NCBI GenBank assembly: GCA_035939575.1
Contig: DASZFS010000414.1
Span: forward strand, 1 to 11,753
DNA: 11,753 bases
DNA from: DATKHR01 sp035939575
GTDB taxonomy: Bacteria > Acidobacteriota > Vicinamibacteria > Vicinamibacterales > CAVVIG01
Direction of reading: 5' to 3'
How positions within the stretch are numbered: position 1 is the first letter of the stretch; every line of letters starts with the position of its first letter. The notes under the pieces were generated by a model that did no database searches, was not told the DNA's origin, and worked only from the letters and a program-made list of their open reading frames with translations. This document shows positions 1 to 6,648 of the stretch, piece after piece. The translations under genes were made by a program, and so were the position numbers.

Positions 1-1
1 A

Positions 2-196
2 CGCCTCGCTCGTGGCGCGGTCAGTGAGGACATGGAGGACAAGGAGGACAGGGACATCACGCCGGCGCTGGCGGTTCTCAATGCGCGCGTCGCGGAGCTG
101 TACCGCCTGACCCGCGCGGAGCTGGAGCACATTCTGGCGACGTTTCCACTCGTCGCCCGGGAGGTTCGTGACCGAGCGCTCGCCGCGTTCGCCTGA
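2..196 (+). CDS. Probable Eco57I-type restriction/DNA methylase, C-terminal end only (partial)
   Basis: An open frame enters from the left edge in phase with base 2 and ends at TGA 194-196, giving the last 64 residues of a longer protein. An acidic/basic linker rich in E, D and K is followed by LNARVAELYRLT, an AELEHILATFPLV segment and a REVRDRALAAF end. This pattern (Asn-x-x-Val-Ala-x-Leu-Tyr-x-Leu-Thr, then a helix with HIL-x-TFPL) resembles the C-termini I know from large Eco57I-like restriction-modification methylases, which both methylate and cleave DNA. No methylase catalytic motif lies inside the window, so the function rests on tail resemblance only. The gene is followed directly by a non-coding, repeat-bearing stretch, and no partner restriction gene is visible downstream. 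Confidence 0.55.
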   Translation, partial: RLARGAVSEDMEDKEDRDITPALAVLNARVAELYRLTRAELEHILATFPLVAREVRDRALAAFA

Positions 197-264
197 GGCG
201 GCGATACCTGCCTCGTAAGTTGCGTGCTTTCTTGCGGCGCTTGGACGCGAGGTCATCCCGCGCC

Positions 265-527
265 CGCGTGTGGCAGGCATCGCCGACCGCCGACCGTGCG
301 GCGCGGCCGGTTATGACGACTGCGCAGACCGTGGGCCGGAGGCTCTCATCGCGGCGATCACGGTGCCTGCGATCCGTGACGTTGTGATTACCCGTGCCGG
401 GGCTGACGCCTGGCGACCGTCGCCCTGAAAACCCCTTGATCGCCGCGTCGGCGAGAGGTTCGAGCCGTAGGACCACGGCTCCGGCGCGTCCGCCCGGGGC
501 GGCGGGCGGCGATGCCTGCCACGCGCG
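265..527. repeat. Inverted repeat pair enclosing about 200 bases
   Basis: Bases 270-285 (gtggcaggcatcgccg) recur exactly, inverted, at 507-522. Extending to 265-295 against 497-527 keeps 28 of 31 positions by hand count. A degenerate copy in the orientation of the right arm lies at 199-212 (cggcgatacctgcc, one mismatch in 14). The enclosed 201 bases encode nothing recognisable. This could be a small non-autonomous mobile element or remnant, or an extragenic palindromic repeat family. No target-site duplication was identified. Confidence 0.55.
462..481. repeat. Small perfect hairpin (7-bp stem, 6-nt loop)
   Basis: gagccgt at 462-468 pairs with acggctc at 475-481 around the loop aggacc. It lies in the non-coding stretch between two converging genes and could help end transcription from either side, but it lacks the T-tract of an intrinsic terminator. 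Confidence 0.35.
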
Positions 528-595
528 GATCTCGATCAGCGCGCAGAGGCGGGTTCAGCGAGAAGCCATCAGCCCTTAGCGGTCAACCATTCGTC

Positions 596-892
596 TTACA
601 GGCGCCTGTTGAAGATGAGCGCCGCCGCGGCGCTCGCCATCAGCTCGCACAGCACGATCAGGGTGAGGAGCGCGAACCGCCACTCGCGGGCGACGGCGTA
701 TTCGATCGTCGAGATGACGACGCGCGCGACGGGCGTGCAGAGGAGCGTCAGGAGCCCGACCTCGAGCAGCGGGCCGGCGACGGCCTGGGACACGCCCGCG
801 AGCGAGAGCGCGAGCCCCAGGGCCAGGCAGCCGGAACTGACAGCGACCCCAACGCGCAGCACGATGCCGACCGACCGCTCGAGGCGCGTCAA
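596..892 (-). CDS. DUF1634 family small membrane protein
   Basis: A 98-residue, strongly hydrophobic protein starting TRLERSVGIVLRVGV and ending FNRRL. Three membrane segments are visible, at about residues 8-32, 44-62 and 72-93. The first, with the charged LERSVG lead-in, matches DUF1634 (PF07843), a family of unknown function usually encoded next to TauE/SafE permeases. The start chosen is TTG at 892-890, which overlaps the TGA stop of the permease gene (ATTGA) and has a GAGGG ribosome site about seven bases upstream. A longer open frame in the same phase runs on upstream, but there it is antisense-like arginine-rich sequence and is discounted. Translational coupling to the permease is likely, and the protein may be an accessory subunit of the transporter. 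The TTG start is the least certain point. Confidence 0.8.
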   Translation of the reverse strand: MTRLERSVGIVLRVGVAVSSGCLALGLALSLAGVSQAVAGPLLEVGLLTLLCTPVARVVISTIEYAVAREWRFALLTLIVLCELMASAAAALIFNRRL

Positions 893-1722
893 TGTGACGC
901 CCTCACGAACATCAGCCCGGACACCACGATCAGCACCAGGGCCATCATGATCTTCAGCCATTTCGCTGAGGCCCGCTGGCCGAAGCGCATCCCGCCCCAC
1001 GAACCCAGCTGTACGCCGAGCACCGCCGCCGCCGCCAGCACGGGCACAATCTCGCCGCGGCCGTAGTAGATGACGGCGCCGGCCGTGGCAGTCACGCCGA
1101 TCATGAACGCGCTCGTCGCCGCCGCCGCGCGCAGCGGCATGCCGCACCACGCGTTGAGAATCGGCACTTTGATGATCCCGCCGCCGATACCGAGCAGCGA
1201 TGAGACGTTGCCCGCCAGAAATGACGCGACGATGGCGACGGGCAGCCGCTTGATGCGATACGTGACCGTGCAGCCGCTCTCCTCGTCGTAGAAGCGACCA
1301 CCGAGCACGCCGGCGTCCGCCGCCGGGTCAAGGATGACGTTGCGGCGCCTGAGGCGCGTCAGCATGATGACGGCAACGATCACCGCGACCGCGCCGAACA
1401 GGCGCTGCAGCGTCGACTGAGCCAGGAACTGCGCGGTCACGCCGCCGAAGAGACTTCCCGCCGCTGTCGCGACCTCGAGCAGCATGCCGAACCGCATGTT
1501 GATCAGCTGCTTTCCCGTTCGCCCCGCCGATACCGTGCTCGACGTCGCGATGACGGTCGTCAGGCTGATCGCAGCCGCCGCGGTGATTGGAAAATTGAAA
1601 CCGAGGTTGAGGAACGGCACGAGGAAGATGCCGCCGCCGAGGCCGAGGAGCGCGCCGAGGGCGCCGGCGATAGCGCCCGCGGCGAAAATGATCGACGCCA
1701 GCGCTGGCGTGACGGGAGGCAC
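889..1722 (-). CDS. TauE/SafE (TSUP) family membrane permease
   Basis: A 277-residue polytopic inner-membrane protein of usual length for PF01925, a family moving sulfite, sulfoacetate, taurine-related or other small anions. It shows the internal duplication typical of TSUP proteins: a first half with GALGALLGLGGGIFLVPFL at about residues 20-38, and a second half with SSLLGIGGGIIKVPILNAW at about 174-192. A hydrophilic loop (about 124-160, containing RRRN and FYDEESG) separates the halves, which is long for the family. The start is GTG at 1722-1720, 12 bases past the stop of the upstream amidohydrolase gene, with an AGGTAGGG purine stretch overlapping that stop. The frame ends overlapping the DUF1634 start. 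The TSUP-DUF1634 pair is a known arrangement; the transported substrate cannot be told from sequence. Confidence 0.9.
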   Translation of the reverse strand: MPPVTPALASIIFAAGAIAGALGALLGLGGGIFLVPFLNLGFNFPITAAAAISLTTVIATSSTVSAGRTGKQLINMRFGMLLEVATAAGSLFGGVTAQFLAQSTLQRLFGAVAVIVAVIMLTRLRRRNVILDPAADAGVLGGRFYDEESGCTVTYRIKRLPVAIVASFLAGNVSSLLGIGGGIIKVPILNAWCGMPLRAAAATSAFMIGVTATAGAVIYYGRGEIVPVLAAAAVLGVQLGSWGGMRFGQRASAKWLKIMMALVLIVVSGLMFVRASH

Positions 1723-1734
1723 GTCCGGCCGACC

Positions 1735-2853
1735 CTACCTGCCCCCTTTGGGCCGCGGCGAAGGGGCCCCCGGCGCACTCACAATCCCGATATTCGCGAT
1801 CGTGTCGCCCTTCTTGAGAGATGGCAGCGCGCGGACGAACATGATGATGCCGCTCTCGGGTGCGGTGACCTCCGCGACGACACGGTACCAGTAGTCGCGG
1901 ACGACGCCGATCCGCGCGCCCTTGACGATGTGCGCGTCGCGGTCGACTGCGGGGTAGAACACACCGTCCTTGTCTGCCGCGATAGTCACGATCTTCTCGA
2001 CCCAGACCGGCTTGGCGACAGGCGCGGCGCTCGTGGCAGTCATCTTCAGGAACCCCATCACGCCGCGGACGCCGTTGACGAGAGCGGCGGCATCCCCCGC
2101 CTGTACCGGACCGGACCGGCCGGCCTCTGCGGTAATGGACGGCTTGCCGCGCGTCGAGGCCGTGTTCTCCAGGTAGCGGGACGCAGCCGGATCCTTTGGA
2201 CGATCGGACGAGATGATGATGTGGTCAAGACCAAACGCGAGCACCATCCCCCGGGAGAAATCGTCCTGCTTCTGATTGCCGGTCACCGTCCAGTAGCTGT
2301 ACGGCCGCAGATTCTCATCGAGGTCCCCACCATGCAGATCGATGAGGTGGTCGCATTTCTCGACGACCTCCTTCGTCATCGCGTATGACGCGCGATCGCT
2401 CTGCGTGCCGCTCGGCGTGCCGGGGTAGAAGCGATTCATGCTCTTGTTGTCGACCGGGTTCACGTGCGGCGTCAGCTTCTCGAATGATGAGACGTTGACG
2501 AGGGGCACGAGTATGATCGTGCCGGACAGCGTCGCGGGATCGACAGCCGGCTTCGGATCGGTGCCCATCAGCATCTCGACAGCCACGATCGACGCGTATT
2601 CCGTGCCGTGGGCGCCGGAGACGACCGCGAGCACCGGCCCGGGCCTCGCGCCGTGGATGACCATCACCGGGATGTCGTAGCCAGCGTCGACGCCAGCCGG
2701 CACATGAATCGCGCCGATCGCGCGGGCGCCGCGCGCCGCCGTGGCCGTGCCGACCGTGAACGTCGGGTGCGAGTCCGGACTCTGGGCGCCGGCGGCGGCC
2801 GCCCAGCACATGCATGCGAGCCCAACCGCCGGACGGAGAATGTCACGTGTCAT
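1735..2853 (-). CDS. Exported succinylglutamate desuccinylase/aspartoacylase-family zinc amidohydrolase
   Basis: A 372-residue protein of the AstE/AspA family (M14-like fold, PF04952), which cleaves amide bonds of N-acyl amino acids or related carboxamides using one zinc ion. Candidate zinc ligands are H82 and E85 (SGAHGTEY) and H174 (DLHGGD). N140-R141 (MNRFYPG) matches the family's substrate-binding Asn-Arg pair, and E243 (TAEAGRSG) fits the catalytic glutamate; the spacings resemble those of aspartoacylase. Residues 1-23 form a signal peptide with an AGA-Q cleavage site, so it should act outside the cytoplasm. The C-terminal third is a beta-rich domain common in family members. The ATG at 2853-2851 is chosen because it begins the signal peptide; upstream codons are antisense to the ALDH gene. 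It is first gene of an operon with TSUP and DUF1634. The substrate is unknown. Confidence 0.88.
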   Translation of the reverse strand: MTRDILRPAVGLACMCWAAAAGAQSPDSHPTFTVGTATAARGARAIGAIHVPAGVDAGYDIPVMVIHGARPGPVLAVVSGAHGTEYASIVAVEMLMGTDPKPAVDPATLSGTIILVPLVNVSSFEKLTPHVNPVDNKSMNRFYPGTPSGTQSDRASYAMTKEVVEKCDHLIDLHGGDLDENLRPYSYWTVTGNQKQDDFSRGMVLAFGLDHIIISSDRPKDPAASRYLENTASTRGKPSITAEAGRSGPVQAGDAAALVNGVRGVMGFLKMTATSAAPVAKPVWVEKIVTIAADKDGVFYPAVDRDAHIVKGARIGVVRDYWYRVVAEVTAPESGIIMFVRALPSLKKGDTIANIGIVSAPGAPSPRPKGGR

Positions 2854-2862
2854 GCGGGCAAC

Positions 2863-2892
2863 TTTACAACGCTTTCCGCAAGTCAATATAGT
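2863..2892 (+). promoter_or_regulatory. Sigma70-like promoter for the aldehyde dehydrogenase cluster
   Basis: TTTACA at 2863-2868 and TATAGT at 2887-2892 each match the sigma70 consensus at 5 of 6 positions, with an 18-base spacer. They lie in the 54-base gap between the divergent amidohydrolase and ALDH starts, which is unusually A/T-rich for this window. Transcription would begin near 2899, only about nine bases before the GTG start. On the minus strand a TATATT at 2890-2885 overlaps the same -10 but lacks a good -35. Confidence 0.5.
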
Positions 2893-2907
2893 TGCTGTTT
2901 GCCGCCC

Positions 2908-4371
2908 GTGACACCCAGCCTCCTTTACATCGACGGCCAGTTCGTCCCCTCGGACGGCCCGCGCACCCTCGACGTCATCGACCCGTCGACGACCGAAACG
3001 ATTGCGCGCGTGCCCGACGCATCGGCGGCCGACGTCGCGCGGGCCGTCGCGGCGGCGCGCCGGGCGTTCGACGAGGGTCCCTGGAAGGATGCGACCGCCC
3101 AGGACCGCGGGCGCGTGCTCTTCAAGCTCGCCGAGATTGTGAGGCAGCGGGCAGACGAGCTGGCCGAGCTCGAAGCGCGCAACACGGGCAAGCCGATCGT
3201 CGAAGCTGAATTCGACATCGCAGACGTGGCGACCTGCTTCGAGTACTATGGCGGGCTCGCAACCAAGATCCACGGTGACGTGGTGCCCGTGCCGGACAAC
3301 GCGATGAGCCTCGCGCTCCGCGAGCCGATCGGCGTCGCGGGCCAGATCGTCCCGTGGAACTACCCGCTGCTGATGGCCTCCTGGAAGCTGGCACCGGCGA
3401 TTTGCGCGGGCTGTACGGCGGTGCTCAAGCCGGCCGAGCAGACGCCGCTCACCGCCCTGGCCCTTGCCGGGAGCCTCGGAGATTCAGGGATCCCGCCCGG
3501 CGTCGTGAACGTCATCACCGGCAGCGGCGAGGGCGCGGGCGCCGGGATCGTCGCGCATCCCTCGGTGGACAAGATCGCGTTCACCGGCAGCGTCGAAGTC
3601 GGGAAGATCATCATGCGCAGCGCGGCCGCGACGCTGAAAAAGATCTCCCTGGAGCTCGGCGGCAAGTCGCCGAACATTTTCTTCGCAGATTCTGATTTCG
3701 AGGCGGCGGTCGAAGGCGCGTTGTTCGGCGTGTTCTTCAACCAGGGCGAGGTCTGCTCGGCCGGCAGCCGCATCCTGGTACAGCGGCCGATTTACAAGCG
3801 GTTCGTCGAGGCGATGGCCGAGAAGGCGCGCACGATCACCCTCGGACCTCCACTCGACCGGCAGACGAAGATGGGGCCCCTCGTCAGCCGCGAGCAGTTT
3901 GACCGGGTGCGCGAGTACCAGGAAATCGGCAAGCGCGAGGCCAAGCTCGCGTACGGCGGCGGTGCGGCCTCCGGTCAGCAACTCGGTCCCGGCTTCTTCG
4001 TGGAGCCAACGATCTTCTACGACGTTGACAACTCGCAGCGCATCGCACGCGAGGAGATCTTCGGTCCGGTTGCCTCGGTCATCCCGTTCGATGACGAAGC
4101 GGAAGCGCTGCGGATAGCGAACGATACGTACTTCGGGCTCGCGGCTGCGGTCTGGACGCGCGACATCTTCCGCGCCCTTCGCGTCGTCAAAACGCTGCGA
4201 GCCGGCATCGTCTGGGTCAACCACATGCAGCCAACCTACGTCGAGGCGCCGTGGGGCGGCTACAAGCAGAGCGGCTTTGGACGCGAGCTCGGAAAATGGG
4301 GCGTCGAGGAGTACCTCAACGTCAAGCAGGTGTATATCAATCTGTCGGAACAGCCTATCGGCTGGTACTAG
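2908..4371 (+). CDS. Aldehyde dehydrogenase, betaine-aldehyde-dehydrogenase-like
   Basis: A 487-residue NAD(P)-dependent aldehyde dehydrogenase (PF00171) of normal length, oxidising an aldehyde to the acid in the cytoplasm. Seen are N151 (PWNYPL), K174 (LKPAEQTP), the FTGSVEVG dinucleotide loop at 225-232, general base E249 (LELGGKSPN), catalytic C283 (NQGEVCSAGSR) and the EEIFGPV motif. The C-terminus (EAPWGGYKQSGFGRELG, then EYLNVKQVYINL and PIGWY) resembles the GbsA/BetB betaine aldehyde dehydrogenase group, though this subgroup assignment is by eye. The start is taken as GTG 2908; TTG 2899 is the alternative, and neither has a clear Shine-Dalgarno site. The open frame continues upstream to 2608, but that part is antisense to the amidohydrolase gene and is discounted. 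It heads the cluster ending with the Rieske oxygenase. Confidence 0.9.
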   Translation: MTPSLLYIDGQFVPSDGPRTLDVIDPSTTETIARVPDASAADVARAVAAARRAFDEGPWKDATAQDRGRVLFKLAEIVRQRADELAELEARNTGKPIVEAEFDIADVATCFEYYGGLATKIHGDVVPVPDNAMSLALREPIGVAGQIVPWNYPLLMASWKLAPAICAGCTAVLKPAEQTPLTALALAGSLGDSGIPPGVVNVITGSGEGAGAGIVAHPSVDKIAFTGSVEVGKIIMRSAAATLKKISLELGGKSPNIFFADSDFEAAVEGALFGVFFNQGEVCSAGSRILVQRPIYKRFVEAMAEKARTITLGPPLDRQTKMGPLVSREQFDRVREYQEIGKREAKLAYGGGAASGQQLGPGFFVEPTIFYDVDNSQRIAREEIFGPVASVIPFDDEAEALRIANDTYFGLAAAVWTRDIFRALRVVKTLRAGIVWVNHMQPTYVEAPWGGYKQSGFGRELGKWGVEEYLNVKQVYINLSEQPIGWY

Positions 4372-4414
4372 AACTCAAGACTCACAAACTCAGAACTCAA
4401 AACTCAAGACTCAA
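4372..4414 (+). repeat. A/C-rich 'actcaa' degenerate tandem repeat spacer
   Basis: The spacer after the ALDH stop is built of short units such as aactcaag, aactcag and aactcaaa. The 13-mer aactcaagactca occurs exactly at 4372-4384 and 4401-4413. One strand is almost free of G and T apart from the unit's own bases, in sharp contrast to the GC-rich flanks. It ends immediately before a strong ribosome site. Confidence 0.8.
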
Positions 4415-4421
4415 AGGGAGG
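4415..4421 (+). promoter_or_regulatory. Strong ribosome binding site for the DinB-family gene
   Basis: AGGGAGG lies seven bases before ATG 4429 and fixes that start. It is the clearest Shine-Dalgarno sequence in the window. Confidence 0.7.
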
Positions 4422-4428
4422 AACCAAC

Positions 4429-4987
4429 ATGACGCACTACGGTGGCAAGGAGCTGGCGGCAGCGTTCCGCACGGTTCGCAACAACACGATCAAGATCGCG
4501 GAGGACATTCCGGAAGGCCAGTACGGTTTCCGGCCTGCGCCCGAAACGCGGTCGGTTCAGCAGTCGCTTGTTCACATCGCGGTCTCGACCGGCTTTTCCG
4601 GAGCACATCCACAAGAACAAGGTGACCGACCTCAAGACCGTGAACTTCCCCGAGATCATGCAGAAAATCACGGCCGAAGAGGCCAAGCCGCGCACGAAGG
4701 CCGAGACGATCGCGCTCCTCAAGTCAAACGGCGACGCGTTCGCCGCCTTCCTCGAAAGTCTGCCCGATTCGTTCCTGGCCGAAGAGGTGGCGATGCCGCC
4801 CGGCGCCGAGCCGGCGACCAAGTCACGACTCGAGATGCTCCTGTCGCCGAAAGAGCACGAAATGCATCATCGCGGGCAGTTGATGACCGTGCAGCGGATG
4901 ATCGGCGTCGTGCCGCACATTACACGGCAGTTTCAGGAGCGCATGGCTCGCGCGCAGGAGAGCGCCGGACAGGCGGCCGCCCGGTGA
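4429..4987 (+). pseudogene. DinB family protein, interrupted by a one-base frameshift
   Basis: The reading frame from ATG 4429 encodes a DinB-like four-helix protein (KELAAAFRTVRNNTIKIAEDI, then SLVHIAVSTGF) up to about 4593. It then continues in the next frame as PEHIHKNKVTD to the stop at 4985-4987. Removing one T from TTTT at 4594-4597 restores a single 185-residue protein, a normal DinB length. The family's three metal-binding histidines appear preserved across the two parts: H in VHIA, and two in EHEMHHRGQLM near the C-terminus. DinB/YfiT-like proteins are metal-dependent, and some act as thiol transferases. The frameshift is either a base-calling error in a homopolymer or a recent mutation. 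Both halves look unde­cayed and the GTGA junction to the next gene is intact, which favours error or a very recent event. Confidence 0.8.
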
Positions 4988-5949
4988 TCTGGAGGGTCGC
5001 CACGGCTGCCGCGGCGACGTTCGTTGCGATCGGCGCCCTCGCTCAGTCGAGCGCGCCGATCGTTCACGAATATGCCGACGTCAATGGCGTCCGGCTGCAC
5101 TACGCGCGGGCCGGCAGCGGTCCGCTCATCGTGTTCCTGCACGGCTTCCCCGAGTTCTGGTACGAGTGGAAGCACCAGCTCGCCGAGTTCAGCCGCGATC
5201 ACACCGTGGTCGCGCCTGACATGCGCGGCTACAACCTCTCATCGAAGCCCGCGGCGCTGGAGGAATACCAGATGCCGAAGCTTGTCGAGGATCTGCGCGC
5301 GCTGACCGAGGGGCTTCTGAAGACGGGCGGCGGCCGCACCTTCACGCTCGTCGCTCACGATTGGGGCGGTGTGGTGGCGTGGGTGTTCGCGGCACTGCAC
5401 CCGGACATGATCGACCGGCTCGTCATCGTCAACGCGCCGCACCCGACAGTGTTCGGACGCCTTCTCCGCGAGGACCCGGACCAGCAGAGGGCCAGCCAGT
5501 ACATGCTCATGTTCCGCAGTCCCGAGGCGGAAGCGACGCTGTCGGCGAATGGCTACGAGCGGCTGACGTCGATGGTGCTGGGCGCCGGGCTGCGCGCGGG
5601 CACGGTGACCGAGCAGGACAAGCAGGAATACATCGCCGCGTGGTCGCAGCCGGGTGCGCTGACCGGTGGGCTGAACTACTACCGCTCATCCGGCATCGGT
5701 CCCGCTCCCGCGGCTGGGGTCGCAGCCGAGGCCGCTGCGGCGCCCGTGCCGCCCGTGCTCGTGCGCGTCCCGACGCTCGTCATCTGGGGCGAGAAAGATA
5801 CCGCCCTCCTCACGGCCAACCTGAACGGATTGGATCAGTACGTCCCGAAGCTGACGATCAAGCGGATTCCCGACGGCACGCACTGGGTCGTGCGCGAGAA
5901 CGCCGCCGACGTCAACCGGCTCATCCGCGAATATCTCGCGCAGCCCTGA
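4984..5949 (+). CDS. Exported alpha/beta hydrolase, epoxide hydrolase/haloalkane dehalogenase-like
   Basis: A 321-residue alpha/beta hydrolase. An alanine-rich signal peptide (residues 1-20, ALA-Q site) suggests a periplasmic location. Visible are the oxyanion-side HGFPE (53-57), RGYNLSSKP (81-89), nucleophile elbow VAHDWGG with D126 as candidate nucleophile, acid D272 in WGEKD, and H300 in DGTHW. An Asp nucleophile followed by Trp and the NYYR cap motif (231-234) are typical of epoxide hydrolases and dehalogenases, which hydrolyse through a covalent ester; the substrate cannot be chosen between them. The start GTG 4984 overlaps the DinB stop by four bases (GTGA), implying translational coupling. 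An Ala/Pro-rich insert at about 239-258 precedes the strand carrying the acid residue and is longer than usual. The apparent longer frame from 4429 is a frameshift artefact. Confidence 0.87.
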   Translation: MIWRVATAAAATFVAIGALAQSSAPIVHEYADVNGVRLHYARAGSGPLIVFLHGFPEFWYEWKHQLAEFSRDHTVVAPDMRGYNLSSKPAALEEYQMPKLVEDLRALTEGLLKTGGGRTFTLVAHDWGGVVAWVFAALHPDMIDRLVIVNAPHPTVFGRLLREDPDQQRASQYMLMFRSPEAEATLSANGYERLTSMVLGAGLRAGTVTEQDKQEYIAAWSQPGALTGGLNYYRSSGIGPAPAAGVAAEAAAAPVPPVLVRVPTLVIWGEKDTALLTANLNGLDQYVPKLTIKRIPDGTHWVVRENAADVNRLIREYLAQP

Positions 5950-5958
5950 GGGCATCCC

Positions 5959-6648
5959 ATGGCGCAGGCGGCTCCGCGGTTCGGACCCGAGGCACTGAAA
6001 TTTCTTCGCGCCCTGAAGCGCAATAACAGGCGCGAGTGGTTTCAACCAAGAAAGGAACAGTACGACGAGCTGGTGAGACGGCCCGCGCTGGAGATCGTCG
6101 CGCGTCTCGCGGACGATCTACGGCCGTTCGCGCCCGAAGTGATCGCGGACCCGAAGACAGCCATCTACCGCATCTATCGCGATACGCGGTTCTCCAACGA
6201 CAAGACGCCGTACAAGACGCACGTCGCCGCAAGCTTCCCGTGGCGCGGTCTGCCCAGGCACGAAGGCGCCGGTCTGTACTTCCACGTCTCGCCCACCGAA
6301 GTCTGGATCGGCGGCGGCATGTACGCGCCCCCGACCGCGCAGTTGCACATCGTCCGTCAGCACATCGCGAACAACCATCGGCGGCTGCGATCGATCGTCG
6401 AGTCGGCTGGTTTCAAACGCGTGTTCGGCGCGCTCGAGGGAGAGCGGCTGACCCGCGTGCCACGAGGGTTCCCGCGCGATCACGCCGCGGCGGAATGGCT
6501 GCGATTCCGGCAGTACCTGGCCGGCCGCGAAATGGCGCCCGGCGTCGCGACGGCGCCTAAATTCTACGCCACCGTGCTCGAGACATTCCGCGTTGCGGTT
6601 CCGCTGATCCGGTTTCTCAACGAGCCGCTGGTGTCGCGTGGCCGATGA
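5959..6648 (+). CDS. DUF2461 family protein
   Basis: A 229-residue protein covering the full DUF2461 (PF09365/TIGR02453) length. Conserved points seen are FLRALKRNNRREWFQPRK near the N-terminus (15-32), the RIYRDTRFSNDKTPYKTH block (71-88), GAGLYFHVSPTE (103-114) and the glycine run IGGGMY (117-122). The function of the family is not established to my knowledge; it is a conserved soluble protein found widely in bacteria and fungi. It starts at ATG 5959, nine bases after the hydrolase stop, and the GAGGG overlapping that stop is a suitable ribosome site. Its end overlaps the Rieske gene start by 11 bases, so it appears to be a member of the same transcription unit. Confidence in the family is high and in a role here is nil. 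Confidence 0.88.
   Translation: MAQAAPRFGPEALKFLRALKRNNRREWFQPRKEQYDELVRRPALEIVARLADDLRPFAPEVIADPKTAIYRIYRDTRFSNDKTPYKTHVAASFPWRGLPRHEGAGLYFHVSPTEVWIGGGMYAPPTAQLHIVRQHIANNHRRLRSIVESAGFKRVFGALEGERLTRVPRGFPRDHAAAEWLRFRQYLAGREMAPGVATAPKFYATVLETFRVAVPLIRFLNEPLVSRGR

Larger units (their letters stand above)
197..595. other. Non-coding stretch of about 400 bases between converging genes
   Basis: No frame here has convincing protein character; the possible products are arginine/proline-rich and resemble no family I know. The methylase tail ends at 196 and the DUF1634 gene, reading leftward, ends at 596, so both flanking genes run into this stretch. It holds an imperfect inverted repeat pair (265-295 and 497-527), a shorter degenerate copy just after the methylase stop (199-212), and a small hairpin (462-481). 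No T-run follows the hairpin, so a classic intrinsic terminator is not evident. Confidence 0.6.

Noticed and set aside
78..476. Minus-strand frame across the methylase tail and the spacer.
   Set aside because: Very arginine-rich, no domain, and it overlaps the plus-strand coding tail.
451..485. tRNA T-arm-like ggttcgagcc.
   Set aside because: No complementary T-stem, anticodon arm or acceptor stem can be built around it.
2608..2907. A 100-codon N-terminal extension of the ALDH.
   Set aside because: It is antisense to the signal peptide and catalytic core of the amidohydrolase, and ALDH homology begins only after 2908.
3484..4224. Long minus-strand open frame opposite the ALDH gene.
   Set aside because: It is a shadow of the ALDH codons, with no recognisable domain and no ribosome site.
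4429..5949. A single DinB-alpha/beta hydrolase fusion protein.
   Set aside because: The middle part in this frame is nonsense while the neighbouring frame continues DinB, and the hydrolase has its own signal peptide and coupled GTG start.
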